From assembly GCF_030296615.1 (NCBI RefSeq), contig NZ_AP027732.1, positions 434,001 through 498,000 of the forward strand: a DNA stretch of 64,000 nucleotides. Direction: 5' to 3'. The stretch comes from Frondihabitans sucicola. Its GTDB lineage: Bacteria > Actinomycetota > Actinomycetes > Actinomycetales > Microbacteriaceae. Under the pieces are notes generated by a model. That model did not search any database and was not told the DNA's origin. It was given only the letters and a program-made list of their open reading frames with translations. Positions 1 through 9,155 of this stretch are shown here, piece after piece. The position numbers were made by a program, and so were the translations under genes. Numbering within the stretch: position 1 is the first letter of the stretch; each line of letters opens with the position of its first letter.

Positions 1-828
1 GTGAGGGTGGTCTCGAGCCCCTCGGCGACGGGGCGCGGTCCCTCCGGGCCGATGAACGTCTGCGTGTAGGCCTGCACCCCGACGAAGTCGTTGCCGGCCG
101 CACGTTCGAGGTACCAGTCGTCGCGGGGGTAGCCGTAGGTCTTCAGCATCTCGGCGGCGCCCGGCTCGTCGACGGCTTTGAACGCCTGCGTGGCGACGGT
201 CCAGCCGGTCTTCAGACCGGACACCTGCGAGAGCACCTCGCGGGAGCGATCGTGCGACGCCAGGAGCGCATCGGCCACCTGGAGGTCGGGGTTGGGGAGG
301 CCGTACGCGACGAGGTTCGCGGCGTCCTCTCCCCGGCGAGCATCGCGGCGATGTTCGGCTCGTTGATGGTGCAGACGTAGCGGACCCCTCGGCGACGACC
401 GGCAGGGCGGTCTCGGTGTAGCGGGCGAACAGGTCGGCCGCGTCGGGGGCACGCCAGAAGCCGTCGCGCTCGAACCAGCGGGGCACGGTGAAGTGCATCA
501 GGGTGACCACGGGCTCGATGCCGAACTCGTGACAGGTGTCGACCATGCGGCGGTAGTGATCGAGCTCGGCGCGCGAGACGTAGCCGCGCTCGGGCTCGAT
601 CCTGGCCCACTCGATGCTGAAGCGGTACGAGTTGAGGCCCAGGTCGGCCAGCGTCTTGATGTCGTCGCGAAAGCGGTGGTAGCTGTCGGCGGCGTCTCCG
701 GAGGGTTCGACGATGCTCGTGCCGGGCGTGTGCTCGTGCACCCACCAGTTGCTGTTCACGTTGTTGCCCTCGATCTGGTGTGCGGCGGTGGCCGCGCCCC
801 AGAGGAAGCCGTCGGGGAAGGTGAGCAA
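1..828 (-). CDS. GH1 beta-glucosidase, 3' end outside window, two apparent frameshifts
   Basis: A glycoside hydrolase family 1 enzyme that would hydrolyse beta-glucosides released by the adjacent importer. Translation starts at a TTG (826-828) six bases after AGGAG and opens with LTFPDGFLWGAAT, the usual GH1 N-terminus. Further on are the SYRFSIEW motif and the acid/base motif TINEPN. The C-terminus with the nucleophile Glu lies beyond base 1. The reading frame changes twice, near 385-388 and near 327-331, each time as if one base were missing (for example AEG-VRYV needs one more G). It is the last gene of the ABC operon; the ATPase stop is 11 bases upstream. Intact but mis-sequenced is more likely than a pseudogene. 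Confidence 0.85.
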   Translation of the reverse strand, partial: MLTFPDGFLWGAATAAHQIEGNNVNSNWWVHEHTPGTSIVEPSGDAADSYHRFRDDIKTLADLGLNSYRFSIEWARIEPERGYVSRAELDHYRRMVDTCHEFGIEPVVTLMHFTVPRWFERDGFWRAPDAADLFARYTETALPVVAEGSATSAPSTSRTSPRCSPGRGRREPRRVRPPQPRPPGGRCAPGVARSLPRGALAGVRSEDRLDRRHAGVQSRRRAGRRRDAEDLRLPPRRLVPRTCGRQRLRRGAGLHADVHRPGGTAPRRRGARDHPH

Positions 829-838
829 AGGAGTTCTC

Positions 839-2577
839 CTAGAAGGTTCGCTTGGGGTTGGGGACGGCGTCGAGGAGGGCGACCGTGTAGGCGTCGACGG
901 GGCGCTGCAGGACCTCCGCCGTCTCCCCTCGCTCCACGACCTCTCCGTCGTGCAGCACCATGATGTTGTCGGTGATGAGCCGCGCCGAGAGCAGGTCATG
1001 CGTGATGTAGAGCAGGCTCACCCCCACTTCTCGCGCAGGTCTTCCAGCAGGGCGAGCACACCAGCGCGCAGCGACACGTCGAGCATCGACACGGGCTCGT
1101 CGGCGATGATCACCTGCGGGTCGCAGGCCAGGGCGCGCGCGATGACGACGCGCTGGCCCTGACCACCGGAGAGCTGGTGCGGCAGCTTGGCCGCGAACTG
1201 CTCGACCGGCGTGAGCCCCACCGTCTCGAGGAGCTCGAGCACCCGGCGCCTGGCATCCTGCCCTTTCAGGCCCGTGAAGTTCACGACCGGGCGCATGAGC
1301 GTGTACTCGACCGTGTGCAGCGGGTTGAGCGCGGCGTACGGATCCTGGAAGACCATCTGGACGTTCCGGTGCAGATCGCGGAGCTTGCCGCGGCCCAGCT
1401 TGGCGACGTCGAGGCCGCCGAACGTGATCGAGCCCTCGCTGGGCTTCTCGACGCCGGTGATCATCTTGGCGATCGTCGACTTGCCTGACCCGGACTGGCC
1501 GACGAGCGCCAGTGACTGACCGGGCTCGAGCGTGAACGACACGTCGCGGACGGCGCGCACCGGCTGTTCGCCGCGGCGAGGCGGCGGGTACGTCTTGGAG
1601 ACGTGCGACACGACGATGCTCTCCTGGGCCACGCTGACCGACCGGGTGACGACGGTCGGGGCGTGCTCCGGCGCAGCGGCTGCGCTGCGAGCCTCGCCGG
1701 CGGCCTGCCGGAGCCTGCGGTCCTCGAAACCGGGCAGCGAGACCACCTCTGCCCGGGGGTCGGCGTAGTGACTGAGCAGCATCTTCGTATACTCGGCCGT
1801 CGGGGCGTTCAGGATCTCGGACGACGGGCCGTCCTCGACGATGACGCCCTCGTGCATGACGAGCACGCGCTCGGTGGCCTCCAGCACGATGCCGAGATCG
1901 TGGCTGATCAGGACCGCCGTGAAGTTCTCGGCCTTCTGCAGCTCGCGGATCGTGTTCATCACGGCGTGCTGCACGAGCACGTCGAGGGCGGTGGTCGGCT
2001 CGTCGAACACCATCAACTGGGGTTCGAGCGAGAGGGCGAGGGCGATCGAGACGCGCTGCCGCATCCCGCCGGAGAGTTCGCCAGGGAAGCGGTCGAGCGT
2101 CGCCGCGGGCAGCTCGACCTTGCCGATGAGCTCGCGCGCCCTCTCCTCCCGGCGATCGTGCGGCACGTGGCCGTGCGCCTTGAACACGTCGAAGAAGTGG
2201 TGGCGGATGCTTCGCACCGGGTTGAGCGCGTTCATGCCGGACTGCAGCACCATGGCGAACCCGCCCTGCCGCTGCTCGCGGAGCGCTTCGGCGTCGATCG
2301 ACGCGATGTCCTTGCCGTCGAACAGGATGCGGCCGTTGCTGATCCGGGCCGGCGGCTTGGCCAGGCGGGTCAGCGCGAAGCCCAGCGTCGACTTGCCCGA
2401 GCCCGACTCGCCGACCAGGCCGACGAACTCGCCGCGGCGGAGGTCGAACGAGACGTTCTCGACCGCAGAGGTGGGCTCGGCGCCCCGGGGCTCGTAGACG
2501 ACGCTCAGGTCGCGGACCGACAGGAGGATGTCGGGCGACGTGGCCGGAGCATCCTGCGTGGTTTCGGTGATGGTCAT
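839..2577 (-). CDS. Fused double ABC ATPase (DppD-DppF type)
   Basis: Energises the peptide/oligosaccharide-type importer encoded upstream. Two complete nucleotide-binding domains sit in one chain. The first has GESGSGKST, LSGGMRQRV and LMVFDEPTTALD. The second, after a linker near residues 285-330, has GQSGSGKST, LSGGQGQRV and VIIADEPVSMLD. In most Dpp/Opp systems these are two proteins. The ATG overlaps the permease stop as ATGA. The frame breaks at a C5 run (1021-1025): one more base joins EDLREKWG to VSLLYITHDL, restoring the D-loop/H-loop region and a C-terminus ending NPKRTF. Sequencing error is the likely cause. Substrate is inferred from the GH1 neighbour. Confidence 0.9.
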
Positions 2578-3508
2578 CGTCCACTCTTCCCTTCGCGGAG
2601 ACGCGGGTTCGACAGACCGTCGACACCGAAGTTGATGAGCGTGAGGCTCGTGGCGAGCAGGGCGATGCAGAGGCCGGGGGCGAACAGCAGCGACCACTGG
2701 CCGGTGAGCAGCGCGTTGGAGTTCTGCGCCCAGAAGAGCATCGTTCCCCAGCTCACCGTCGACGGGTCGCCGAGACCGAGGAACTCCAGGCCGGCCTCGG
2801 CCAGGATCGCGGACGTCGCGGCACCGAAGAAGTTGCCGACGATCAGCGAGGTCATGTTCGGCAGGATCTCGCGGAACACGATCCGGAACGGACGCTCGCC
2901 ACTGAAGACCGCCGCGGTCACGAAGTCGCGGCCGCGCAGCGACTGCGTCTGGCTGCGCAGGACGCGCGCTCCCCAGGCCCAGCCGGTGATGACGACGACC
3001 AGGATGATCATCCCGATACCGCCGTTCTGCAGGTAGGCCGCGATCACGATCATCAGCGGCAGGCCCGGGACCACCAGGAACAGGTTGACGAAGAAGTTGA
3101 TCACGTCGGCCCACCAGCCGCGGACGTAGCCCCAGCTGAGGCCGATCAGCACCGCGACGACGGTCGACAGGAGTCCGGCGACGAAGCCGACGAAGACGCT
3201 GATCCTGGCGCCCTGGATCAGCTGGCTGAGCACGTCCTCTCCGGCGGCGGTGGTGCCGAGCCAGTGGGAGGCGGAGGCGTCCGCGCTGCGAGCGAAGGTC
3301 GTCGCGCTCGGGTCGTACGGGGTGAGCAGCGGCGCGAAGATCGCCACGAGGACGAACACGAGCAGGATGATCACGCCGATGCGCGCCTTCGTGTTCGACC
3401 AGACCGTCGCGGTCACGCGCCCCACGACCTGGAGGGGCTGGCTCCGGCCGCGATGGGCGGCGGAACCGGCATCGAGGTCGTGGGCGGGGCAGTAGGGGTC
3501 GTCGTCAT
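2574..3508 (-). CDS. ABC importer permease, DppC/OppC family
   Basis: Inner-membrane permease with about six transmembrane segments and the BPD_transp_1 loop (REILPNMTSLIVG) that docks the ATPase. A GTG at 3425 gives a shortened protein. An ATG at 3506-3508, nine bases after the upstream permease stop, gives a Pro/Ser/Thr-rich cytoplasmic N-terminus (MTTTPTAPP...) that joins the permease frame if one base is added to the C4 run at 3420-3423. The longer start is preferred because it fits operon spacing and the same single-base loss is seen in many genes here. Its 3' end overlaps the ATPase start. Confidence 0.85.
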
Positions 3509-3516
3509 CGCCGTCT

Positions 3517-4497
3517 CTACTTTCTGGTTCGCGGGTCGAGGACGCCGTACAGGATGTCGACGAGGAAGTTGGCCAGCAGCACGCTGACCGTGATCATCAG
3601 GAACAGCGCCTGCATCAGCGGGTAGTCCTGGTTGGTGACGGCCTTGAGCAGCAGGTAGCCGATGCCGGGGTACCCGAACACCGTCTCGACCAGCACCGAG
3701 CCGCCGACGACACCGCCGAGAGCCAGACCGAAGCTGGTCAGGTTCGGCAGGATCGCGTTGCGGGCGGCGTACCGGATCGCCACGGTGCGCGGCTTGAGGC
3801 CGTTCGCCTCGGCGAAGGTGACGTAGTCGTCGCCGAGGGTCGAGATCATCGTGTTGCGCATGCCGAGGATCCAGCCGCCGAGCGAGGTGATCAGGATCGT
3901 GATGGCCGGCAGGATCGCGTGATTGACCGCCGACCCGAGGAAGTCGCCGTTGAACCCGGGCACGTTGGTGACGCCGTAGGCGCCCGAAGTTGGGAAGATC
4001 TTGAACACGTAGCCCAGGAAGAACAGCAGGAGGAGAGCCGTCCAGAAGTAGGGGAACGCGCTCGCAAACGATCCGCCGAGGGTCGGCAGCGAGTCGAGCC
4101 AGGTGCCGCGCTTCCAGGCCGCGAGCACGCCGAGGAGCGTGCCGCAGACGAACGCGATGATCGTCACGAGGCCGACGAGGATCAGCGTGTAGGGCAGCGC
4201 CTGCCCGACGAGCTCGGCCACCGGTTGCGGATAGAAGGTGTAGCTCACGCCGAAGTGCAGCGTCACGACCTGCTTGAGGTACTGGCCGTACTGCTCGATC
4301 AGGTTGCCGTTGGGAACGCCGAGCTGGATCTCGATCGCCTTGCGGGTGGCCGCCGTGACGGGACCGTTCTGCGATAGCTTCGCGACCGCGGCGTCGGCGG
4401 GCGACCCCGGCATGAGCCTCGGCAGCACGAAGTTGAGGGTGATCGCCGCCCAGAGGGTCAGGATCAGCAGGCCGACCTTGCGGAGTGCGTACGTCAC
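3517..4497 (-). CDS. ABC importer permease, DppB/OppB family
   Basis: Partner permease of the importer, 326 aa. It begins at a GTG overlapping the binding-protein stop (GTGA), followed by an N-terminal membrane helix, the conserved LPRLMPGSPAD segment and five more membrane segments. The EAA-like loop is near AEANGLKPRTVAIRYAARN and the C-terminus reads ILYGVLDPRTRK, all typical of DppB-type proteins. No disruption is visible. Confidence 0.92.
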   Translation of the reverse strand: MTYALRKVGLLILTLWAAITLNFVLPRLMPGSPADAAVAKLSQNGPVTAATRKAIEIQLGVPNGNLIEQYGQYLKQVVTLHFGVSYTFYPQPVAELVGQALPYTLILVGLVTIIAFVCGTLLGVLAAWKRGTWLDSLPTLGGSFASAFPYFWTALLLLFFLGYVFKIFPTSGAYGVTNVPGFNGDFLGSAVNHAILPAITILITSLGGWILGMRNTMISTLGDDYVTFAEANGLKPRTVAIRYAARNAILPNLTSFGLALGGVVGGSVLVETVFGYPGIGYLLLKAVTNQDYPLMQALFLMITVSVLLANFLVDILYGVLDPRTRK

Positions 4498-6169
4498 TTG
4501 GCGGCCTCCTTCTTCTTCAGGTGCGTGAGGATGAGCAGCGAGGTCGAGACGTAGGTCTTCGGACTCGTGTACGGGTCTTTCGCGCTCGGCCAGCCGGTGA
4601 ACTTCTGGGTACTGAACAGGCCCCAGGAGCCGCCGTAGTAGAGGCCGATCGACGGGAGCTCGTCGTAGTAGATCTGCTGGAGCTGATAGCCGAGCTCCAT
4701 CTGATCCTGCGGGTTCGTCGTGGTCTTGAACCTGTCGAGGATGGCGTCGACCTTGGCGCTCTTGTAGCGGCCGAAGTTGTTCGCGGCCTGCTTTCCGATC
4801 GGCGTGTAGAACTCGCTCGAGAGGTTGTTGGCGAAGTCCTGGTAGACCGACCCGGTGCCACCGACGCTGCCCATGGCGAGCTGGAAGTCGCCGTTTCGAA
4901 GGGCGAGCTGGTAGGCGGCGGGTTGCGGTTGCTTGGTCTTGACGGTGATGCCGACCTTGGCCCACTCCTTGGTGATGGCCTGCACCGCACGGAGCCAGTC
5001 GGAGTAGCCGTTGGCCGTCGTGATGCTGACCGTGAGCGGAGCGCCCGTCTTGTCGACGAGCTTGCCGTTCTTCATCGTGTAGCCCGCCTTGGCGAAGTAC
5101 GACAGCGCCGTCTTGTCGTTCTGCGTGATCAGGCCCTTGTCGGGGATCGCGGGGTTGAGCAGCGACTCCTGGTTCGGCAGCAGCATGCCGGTCTGGCCGG
5201 CCTGCTGCATGTAGCCCTCGGCTGCCGCGTCGCCGACGCCCTTCCGATCGAGCGCGTAGCTGAGGCCCTTGCGGAAGTTGACGTCGTTGAACGGCTTCTC
5301 GGTGAGGTTCGGGAACAGGCTGATCGTGCCCCCGGCGGGAACCAGTAGGTGTTCGTCGGGTTGGCGGCGTTCCAGGTGCCCTTGACGTCGCTGATGAAGG
5401 AGAACGCCCAGTCGTAGCCCTTGGTCACGACGTCGAGCTGCGTGTTGCTGGCCGGGAGCACGAGGTGCTGGACCTTGACCTTGTCGGCCTGCCAGTAGAG
5501 CGGGTTCTTGTTCATCGAGTACTCCTGCGGCGTGAAGTTGCCGAGGGAGTACGGCCCGGTCGCGACGGGGTTCGGGTTCGTGAAGGTCGAGGGGTCTTTC
5601 ACCTTCGACCAGATGTGCTTCGGCACGATCTGGGTCTGCTCGATGATCTGTGCCGCGGGCACGTCGTCGCCCTTGAGGTGCACGACCACGTCGTCGCCCT
5701 TCACCTCGACGCTCTTCATGTACTGCCAGGCGCCCTTGAGGTCGAGGCTCGGGTTCTTCTTCAGCATGTCGAAGGTGAACTCGACGTCGGCCGGCGTGAA
5801 GGCCTTGCCGTCGCTCCACTTGACGCCCTTGCGAATCGTGAACACGACCGTCTGAGGGTCGGGGATGCTGGTCTTCGTCGCGAGCCAGGGCACCTCCTTG
5901 CCGTTGAGGTCGTTCAGGATCGCCAGCGGCTCGAACATGTACCAGGACGCGATGCGCGTGTTCGGCAGGAAGGGGTTGAACACCCGCTGCAGGGAGGGGC
6001 TGCCGGTGTCGGCGGCGATGAGCATCGTGTCGGAGCCGAGGCTCGGATCGGGCGCGCTCTTGATGTCGATGCTGCAGCCGGTGAGCACCAGCGCGGTGGC
6101 GACGATCGCGACCAGTGCGGACGCGGCTCTTCTCGCTCTTCTCGGTGGGGTCGTGTGCATCGTTGCCAC
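4494..6169 (-). CDS. Peptide/oligosaccharide ABC substrate-binding lipoprotein (SBP_bac_5)
   Basis: Extracytoplasmic solute receptor, first gene of the importer operon. It starts at a GTG (6167-6169) just after AGGAAG. The signal peptide has an Arg-rich start, a hydrophobic core and a lipobox LTGC near residue 32. The family-5 fold follows (VFTIRKGVKWSDGKAFTPADV; later NFRKGLSYALDRK). The frame breaks at a C5 run (5329-5333); one extra base joins NTYWFPPG to GTISLFPNLTEKPF, giving about 558 aa, normal for the family. Cluster 5 proteins bind peptides, but several bind cello- or beta-gluco-oligosaccharides; the downstream GH1 favours a sugar ligand. Confidence 0.88.
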
Positions 6170-6260
6170 GGGCTTCCTCTGTCTTCGTCGTCTTCGTCAA
6201 AGGCTTCGTCGTAGGGGTGATCGTCGAAGGTCTGGCCGGGGACGCCGGCGGGACTCTCTG

Positions 6261-6290
6261 AGTGTAAGCGCATACATTGCGTGTGTGCAA
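6261..6290 (-). promoter_or_regulatory. Sigma-70-like promoter with overlapping LacI-type operator
   Basis: Read on the minus strand: a -35 TTGCAC (6285-6290), an 18-base spacer and a -10 TACACT (6261-6266). The 14-base near-palindrome at 6263-6276 (TGTAAGCGCATACA, one mismatch, central CG) has the form of a LacI/GalR-family operator and covers the -10 and spacer. It sits about 95 bases upstream of the binding-protein start, so a repressor here would block the whole ABC/GH1 operon. The LacI protein at 7954-9060 is the obvious candidate. Confidence 0.65.
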
Positions 6291-6363
6291 GGGCGTGGCG
6301 GTGTTCGCCCGCCGGCCTCCATCTGATCCTGCTCGCTTTTGGGCCGTGCCCTACGCTGGTCCG

Positions 6364-7656
6364 ATGGCCTCCTTCGATGACGACTACGTCGTGCGCACCT
6401 TCTCCCCGAGCCTCGTCGACGGCAAGCCCGACCCCGCCACCGCCGCCTGGCTGGCTGCGACGCGGATCGGCTTCCATGAAGACGACGACCCGGACAAGAT
6501 CCGCGAGTCGGCCCTCGGCGCGATCGACGACGGACGCGTCTTCAGCGGGGTCTACGCGCGCACGCCGGTCGCCGGCTCGCTCGGCGACGACTGGCCGGTC
6601 GGCACCTACGCCGGCTACACCAAGTCGATCAACGTCGGCGGCGGAGCCCTCGTCGACTCGTACCTCATCTCGGACGTCACCGTGCGCGCGACGCATCGCC
6701 GCCGCGGGATGCTCCGCCACCTGATGACCGATCGGCTCGCCGCTGCGGCCTCGTCCGGCCACAGCATCGCCGCACTGACGGCCAGCGAGTCGACCATCTA
6801 CCGGCGCTTCGGCTTCGGCCCCGCGACCCGCAAGCGCAGCATCGCCATCGAGCGCGCCGCTCCGTTCAGCCTCCTCTCGGCACCCTCCGGCCGGGTCGAG
6901 ATGGCCACCCCGTCGTCGCTGGCCTCCGTCGCCCCGCGTGTCTTCGCGGCGTTCCACTCGGTGACACCGGGGTCCGTCGACCGCCAAGGGCAGTACGGCA
7001 ACCTCTACAACGGCCTCGACTACGAGACGGCGAAGCCCGCCCGCGCACTCCGGGCGGCGATCCACGTCCCCGCCGACGGAGGGCCGGCCGACGGCTACGT
7101 CATCTACTCGATGGTCGCCGAGGGGTCGCTGTCGGTGCTCAAGATCGACGACCTGGTCGCGCCGACCCGCGACGGGTTCCTCGGGCTGTGGGACTTCCTC
7201 GGCTCGGTCGACCTCGTCGACGAGATCCGCTGGAGCAAGGCGCCCGTCGAGAACCCGCTGCTCCACGCGCTGACCGGCAGCCGCACCCTCGAGACGAAGG
7301 GCGAGTCGGACCACGTGTGGCTGCGCCTCCTCGACGCGCCCGCCGCCCTCTCGGCCCGGCCCTACTCGACCGACGGGTCGCTCACCCTGCGGGTGCACGA
7401 CAAGCTGGGCTACGCGGAGGGCACCTTCCTCCTCGACGCCGCGGACGGCACGGGGCACGCGACACGCATCGGCGACAACGCCCCCGCCGCCCTCGAACTC
7501 GACGCCGCCACGCTCGCGACGCTCTACCTCGGCGGGGTGCCGGCGACGCTGCTCGGCTCGGCCGGGCTCGTCGCGGAGCACCGCGCCGGCGCGCTGCTGC
7601 TGGCCGCGCGCCTGTTCGCGCAGGAGCGGCCGGTGTACGGGGTGACCGACTTCTAG
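6364..7656 (+). CDS. Eis-like GNAT acetyltransferase with SCP2-type C-terminal domain
   Basis: A 430-aa protein of the Eis family, which transfer acetyl groups from acetyl-CoA to amines such as aminoglycosides. Seen: the acetyl-CoA pyrophosphate loop RRRGMLRHLM, the IYRRFGFGPAT segment carrying the Tyr that acts as general acid in Eis, a second GNAT-like fold, an SCP2-like C-terminal domain, and a C-terminal Phe, which in Eis provides the catalytic carboxylate. The ATG at 6364 is chosen because the family begins shortly before the DDYVVRTFSPS-type segment. It diverges from the ABC operon. True substrate unknown. Confidence 0.82.
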   Translation: MASFDDDYVVRTFSPSLVDGKPDPATAAWLAATRIGFHEDDDPDKIRESALGAIDDGRVFSGVYARTPVAGSLGDDWPVGTYAGYTKSINVGGGALVDSYLISDVTVRATHRRRGMLRHLMTDRLAAAASSGHSIAALTASESTIYRRFGFGPATRKRSIAIERAAPFSLLSAPSGRVEMATPSSLASVAPRVFAAFHSVTPGSVDRQGQYGNLYNGLDYETAKPARALRAAIHVPADGGPADGYVIYSMVAEGSLSVLKIDDLVAPTRDGFLGLWDFLGSVDLVDEIRWSKAPVENPLLHALTGSRTLETKGESDHVWLRLLDAPAALSARPYSTDGSLTLRVHDKLGYAEGTFLLDAADGTGHATRIGDNAPAALELDAATLATLYLGGVPATLLGSAGLVAEHRAGALLLAARLFAQERPVYGVTDF

Positions 7657-7697
7657 GGTTGGCGCTCGCTGCCCGCCCGCCCGCGTGGGCCCCGCCG

Positions 7698-7812
7698 GAG
7701 GCCGGGCCTCCGCGAGGCCGGGCCTCCCCGAGGTTGGGCCTCCTCCGAGGTTGGGCCTCCTCCGAGGTTGGGCCTCCTCCGAGGTCGCACCTTCCCGAGG
7801 TCGAACCCCTCC
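7698..7812. repeat. Short tandem repeat array, 16-18 bp units
   Basis: Six to seven imperfect head-to-tail copies of a unit like GAGGTTGGGCCTCCTCC. The three central copies are identical and the outer ones degenerate. Each unit contains the small palindrome GAGG...CCTC. The array lies in the convergent gap between the Eis-like and lacI genes, directly beside a hairpin element, and does not appear to be coding. Confidence 0.85.
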
Positions 7813-7894
7813 AGAAATCGAAGGGGATTTTCGCCGCCGGTGCGAGTTCATGCGGATCGGAGGGCCTTCCGGCGAAAATCCCCTTCGATTTCGG
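7813..7894. repeat. Dispersed hairpin element, family A, copy 1
   Basis: Perfect 22-bp inverted repeat (arms 7814-7835 and 7871-7892; core GAAATCGAAGGGGATTTTCG) around a 35-base loop. Close relatives occur at 19395-19480 and 54266-54355, sharing the arm sequence, and copies 1 and 2 also share GCGGATCGGA in the loop. It lies between two convergent genes, so it may act as a bidirectional terminator; the strong arm conservation suggests a REP-like mobile repeat. Confidence 0.9.
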
Positions 7895-7953
7895 GCAGGC
7901 AGGCGGGCACGGCAGGCAAGCAAGCAGGCAAGCAGGCAGCAGGCAGGGCCGCG

Positions 7954-9060
7954 CTAAGGGGTCGGCGGCGCGCTCTCGCGGAGCAGGATCTGCACGGGGA
8001 GGGTCACGCGCTGGGGCGGCAGCGATGCATCGGCCAGGCGCGCGACGATGGTGCGAACGGCAGCACGACCGAGCTCGGCCATCGGCTGGCGGACGGTGGT
8101 CAGGCGCGGGATCGAGAAACGGCCGGCCTCGATGCCGTCGAACCCGGTGACGAGGACGCGGCCCGGCACGTCGACGCCGCGCGACGCGAACACGTCGAGC
8201 ACGCCGAGTGCGGTCTGGTCGTTCGCACAGATCACGGCGTCGGGCACGGTGTTCGTGTCGACCAGGTGCTCGCCCACCTCGCGGCCGCGTTCGCGACCGA
8301 AGGTCCCCGTGATGATCCTGCGTGATCCTGCGAAGCGACCGTCGAGGAGCCCGGCCTCGAGCCCGGCGTGACGATCGGCCTCGTCGGGCGAGTCGGCGGG
8401 ACCGGAGACGTACACGAGCGACCCGACGTCGTGCGCGGTGACGATCTGCCGGGTGAGGGCGCGCATGCCTCCTGCGTTGTCGACGCCGACGTGGTCGACG
8501 GAGTCGTCGGGCCGCGAGTCGGCCAGGACCACGACGGGGATGCGGCGCGAGACGTGAGCCAGCATGTCGGCGGGTACGGTCTGCGCGATCACCGCCAGCC
8601 CGTCGACGCGACCGGCGATGTCGTTGATCATGGCGTCGCGGCTCGGCCCCCGGCCCGCCGCGACCATCAGGGCGAACCCGTGCCGCCAGGCCTCCACCTC
8701 GGCCCCGCGGAGTACCTCGTCGAAGTAGAAGCCGGTGGAGGGCGGCGACGCGAGGGTCTCGCGGTCGTCGATCAGCGGGATGGCGGACGTCAGGATCGGC
8801 AGCGACCCCGACGCGTCGGTGACGTCGGGGACCTCGAGGCTGTCGTGGCCGGGCAGGAAGAGCCCGAGCACTCCGGTGCGACGCCCCGCGAGCCCCCGCG
8901 CCGAACCGCTCGGCACGTAGCCGAGGTCGCGCACCGACTCGAGCACGCGCGCACGGGTCTCGGGACGGACCGCGTCGGGCTGCCGAAGCACGCGCGAGAC
9001 GGTCGCGATCGAGACGCCGGCGTGATCGGCGACGTCGTAGACCGTGGGAGCCTTGGCCAT
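7954..9060 (-). CDS. LacI-family transcriptional repressor
   Basis: A 368-aa regulator. The N-terminal helix-turn-helix (VYDVADHAGVSIATVSRVLR, residues about 7-26) and hinge helix (PSGSARGLAGRRTG) are standard, followed by a periplasmic-binding-like sugar sensor (CANDQTALGVLDVF, VTGFDGIEAGRF). It probably binds the LacI-type operator in the ABC/GH1 promoter at 6261-6290 and is released by a sugar from the imported substrate. Convergent with the Eis-like gene. Confidence 0.92.
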   Translation of the reverse strand: MAKAPTVYDVADHAGVSIATVSRVLRQPDAVRPETRARVLESVRDLGYVPSGSARGLAGRRTGVLGLFLPGHDSLEVPDVTDASGSLPILTSAIPLIDDRETLASPPSTGFYFDEVLRGAEVEAWRHGFALMVAAGRGPSRDAMINDIAGRVDGLAVIAQTVPADMLAHVSRRIPVVVLADSRPDDSVDHVGVDNAGGMRALTRQIVTAHDVGSLVYVSGPADSPDEADRHAGLEAGLLDGRFAGSRRIITGTFGRERGREVGEHLVDTNTVPDAVICANDQTALGVLDVFASRGVDVPGRVLVTGFDGIEAGRFSIPRLTTVRQPMAELGRAAVRTIVARLADASLPPQRVTLPVQILLRESAPPTP

Positions 9061-9155
9061 TGCGCCAGTTTAGGCGCGCGGGTCTGGCAGCTTCCGCGCC
9101 ACCGCTGGCAGGGCGGGTCTGGCGAGGAGGCTCCCGGGCTGGTTGGCTTGGGTCC

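Noticed and set aside
1603-3036. A 477-aa plus-strand ORF over the ATPase and permease
   Set aside because: It is antisense to two clearly conserved ABC genes and has shadow-frame composition.
7698-7812. CRISPR array
   Set aside because: Units are contiguous without spacers and no cas gene is present.
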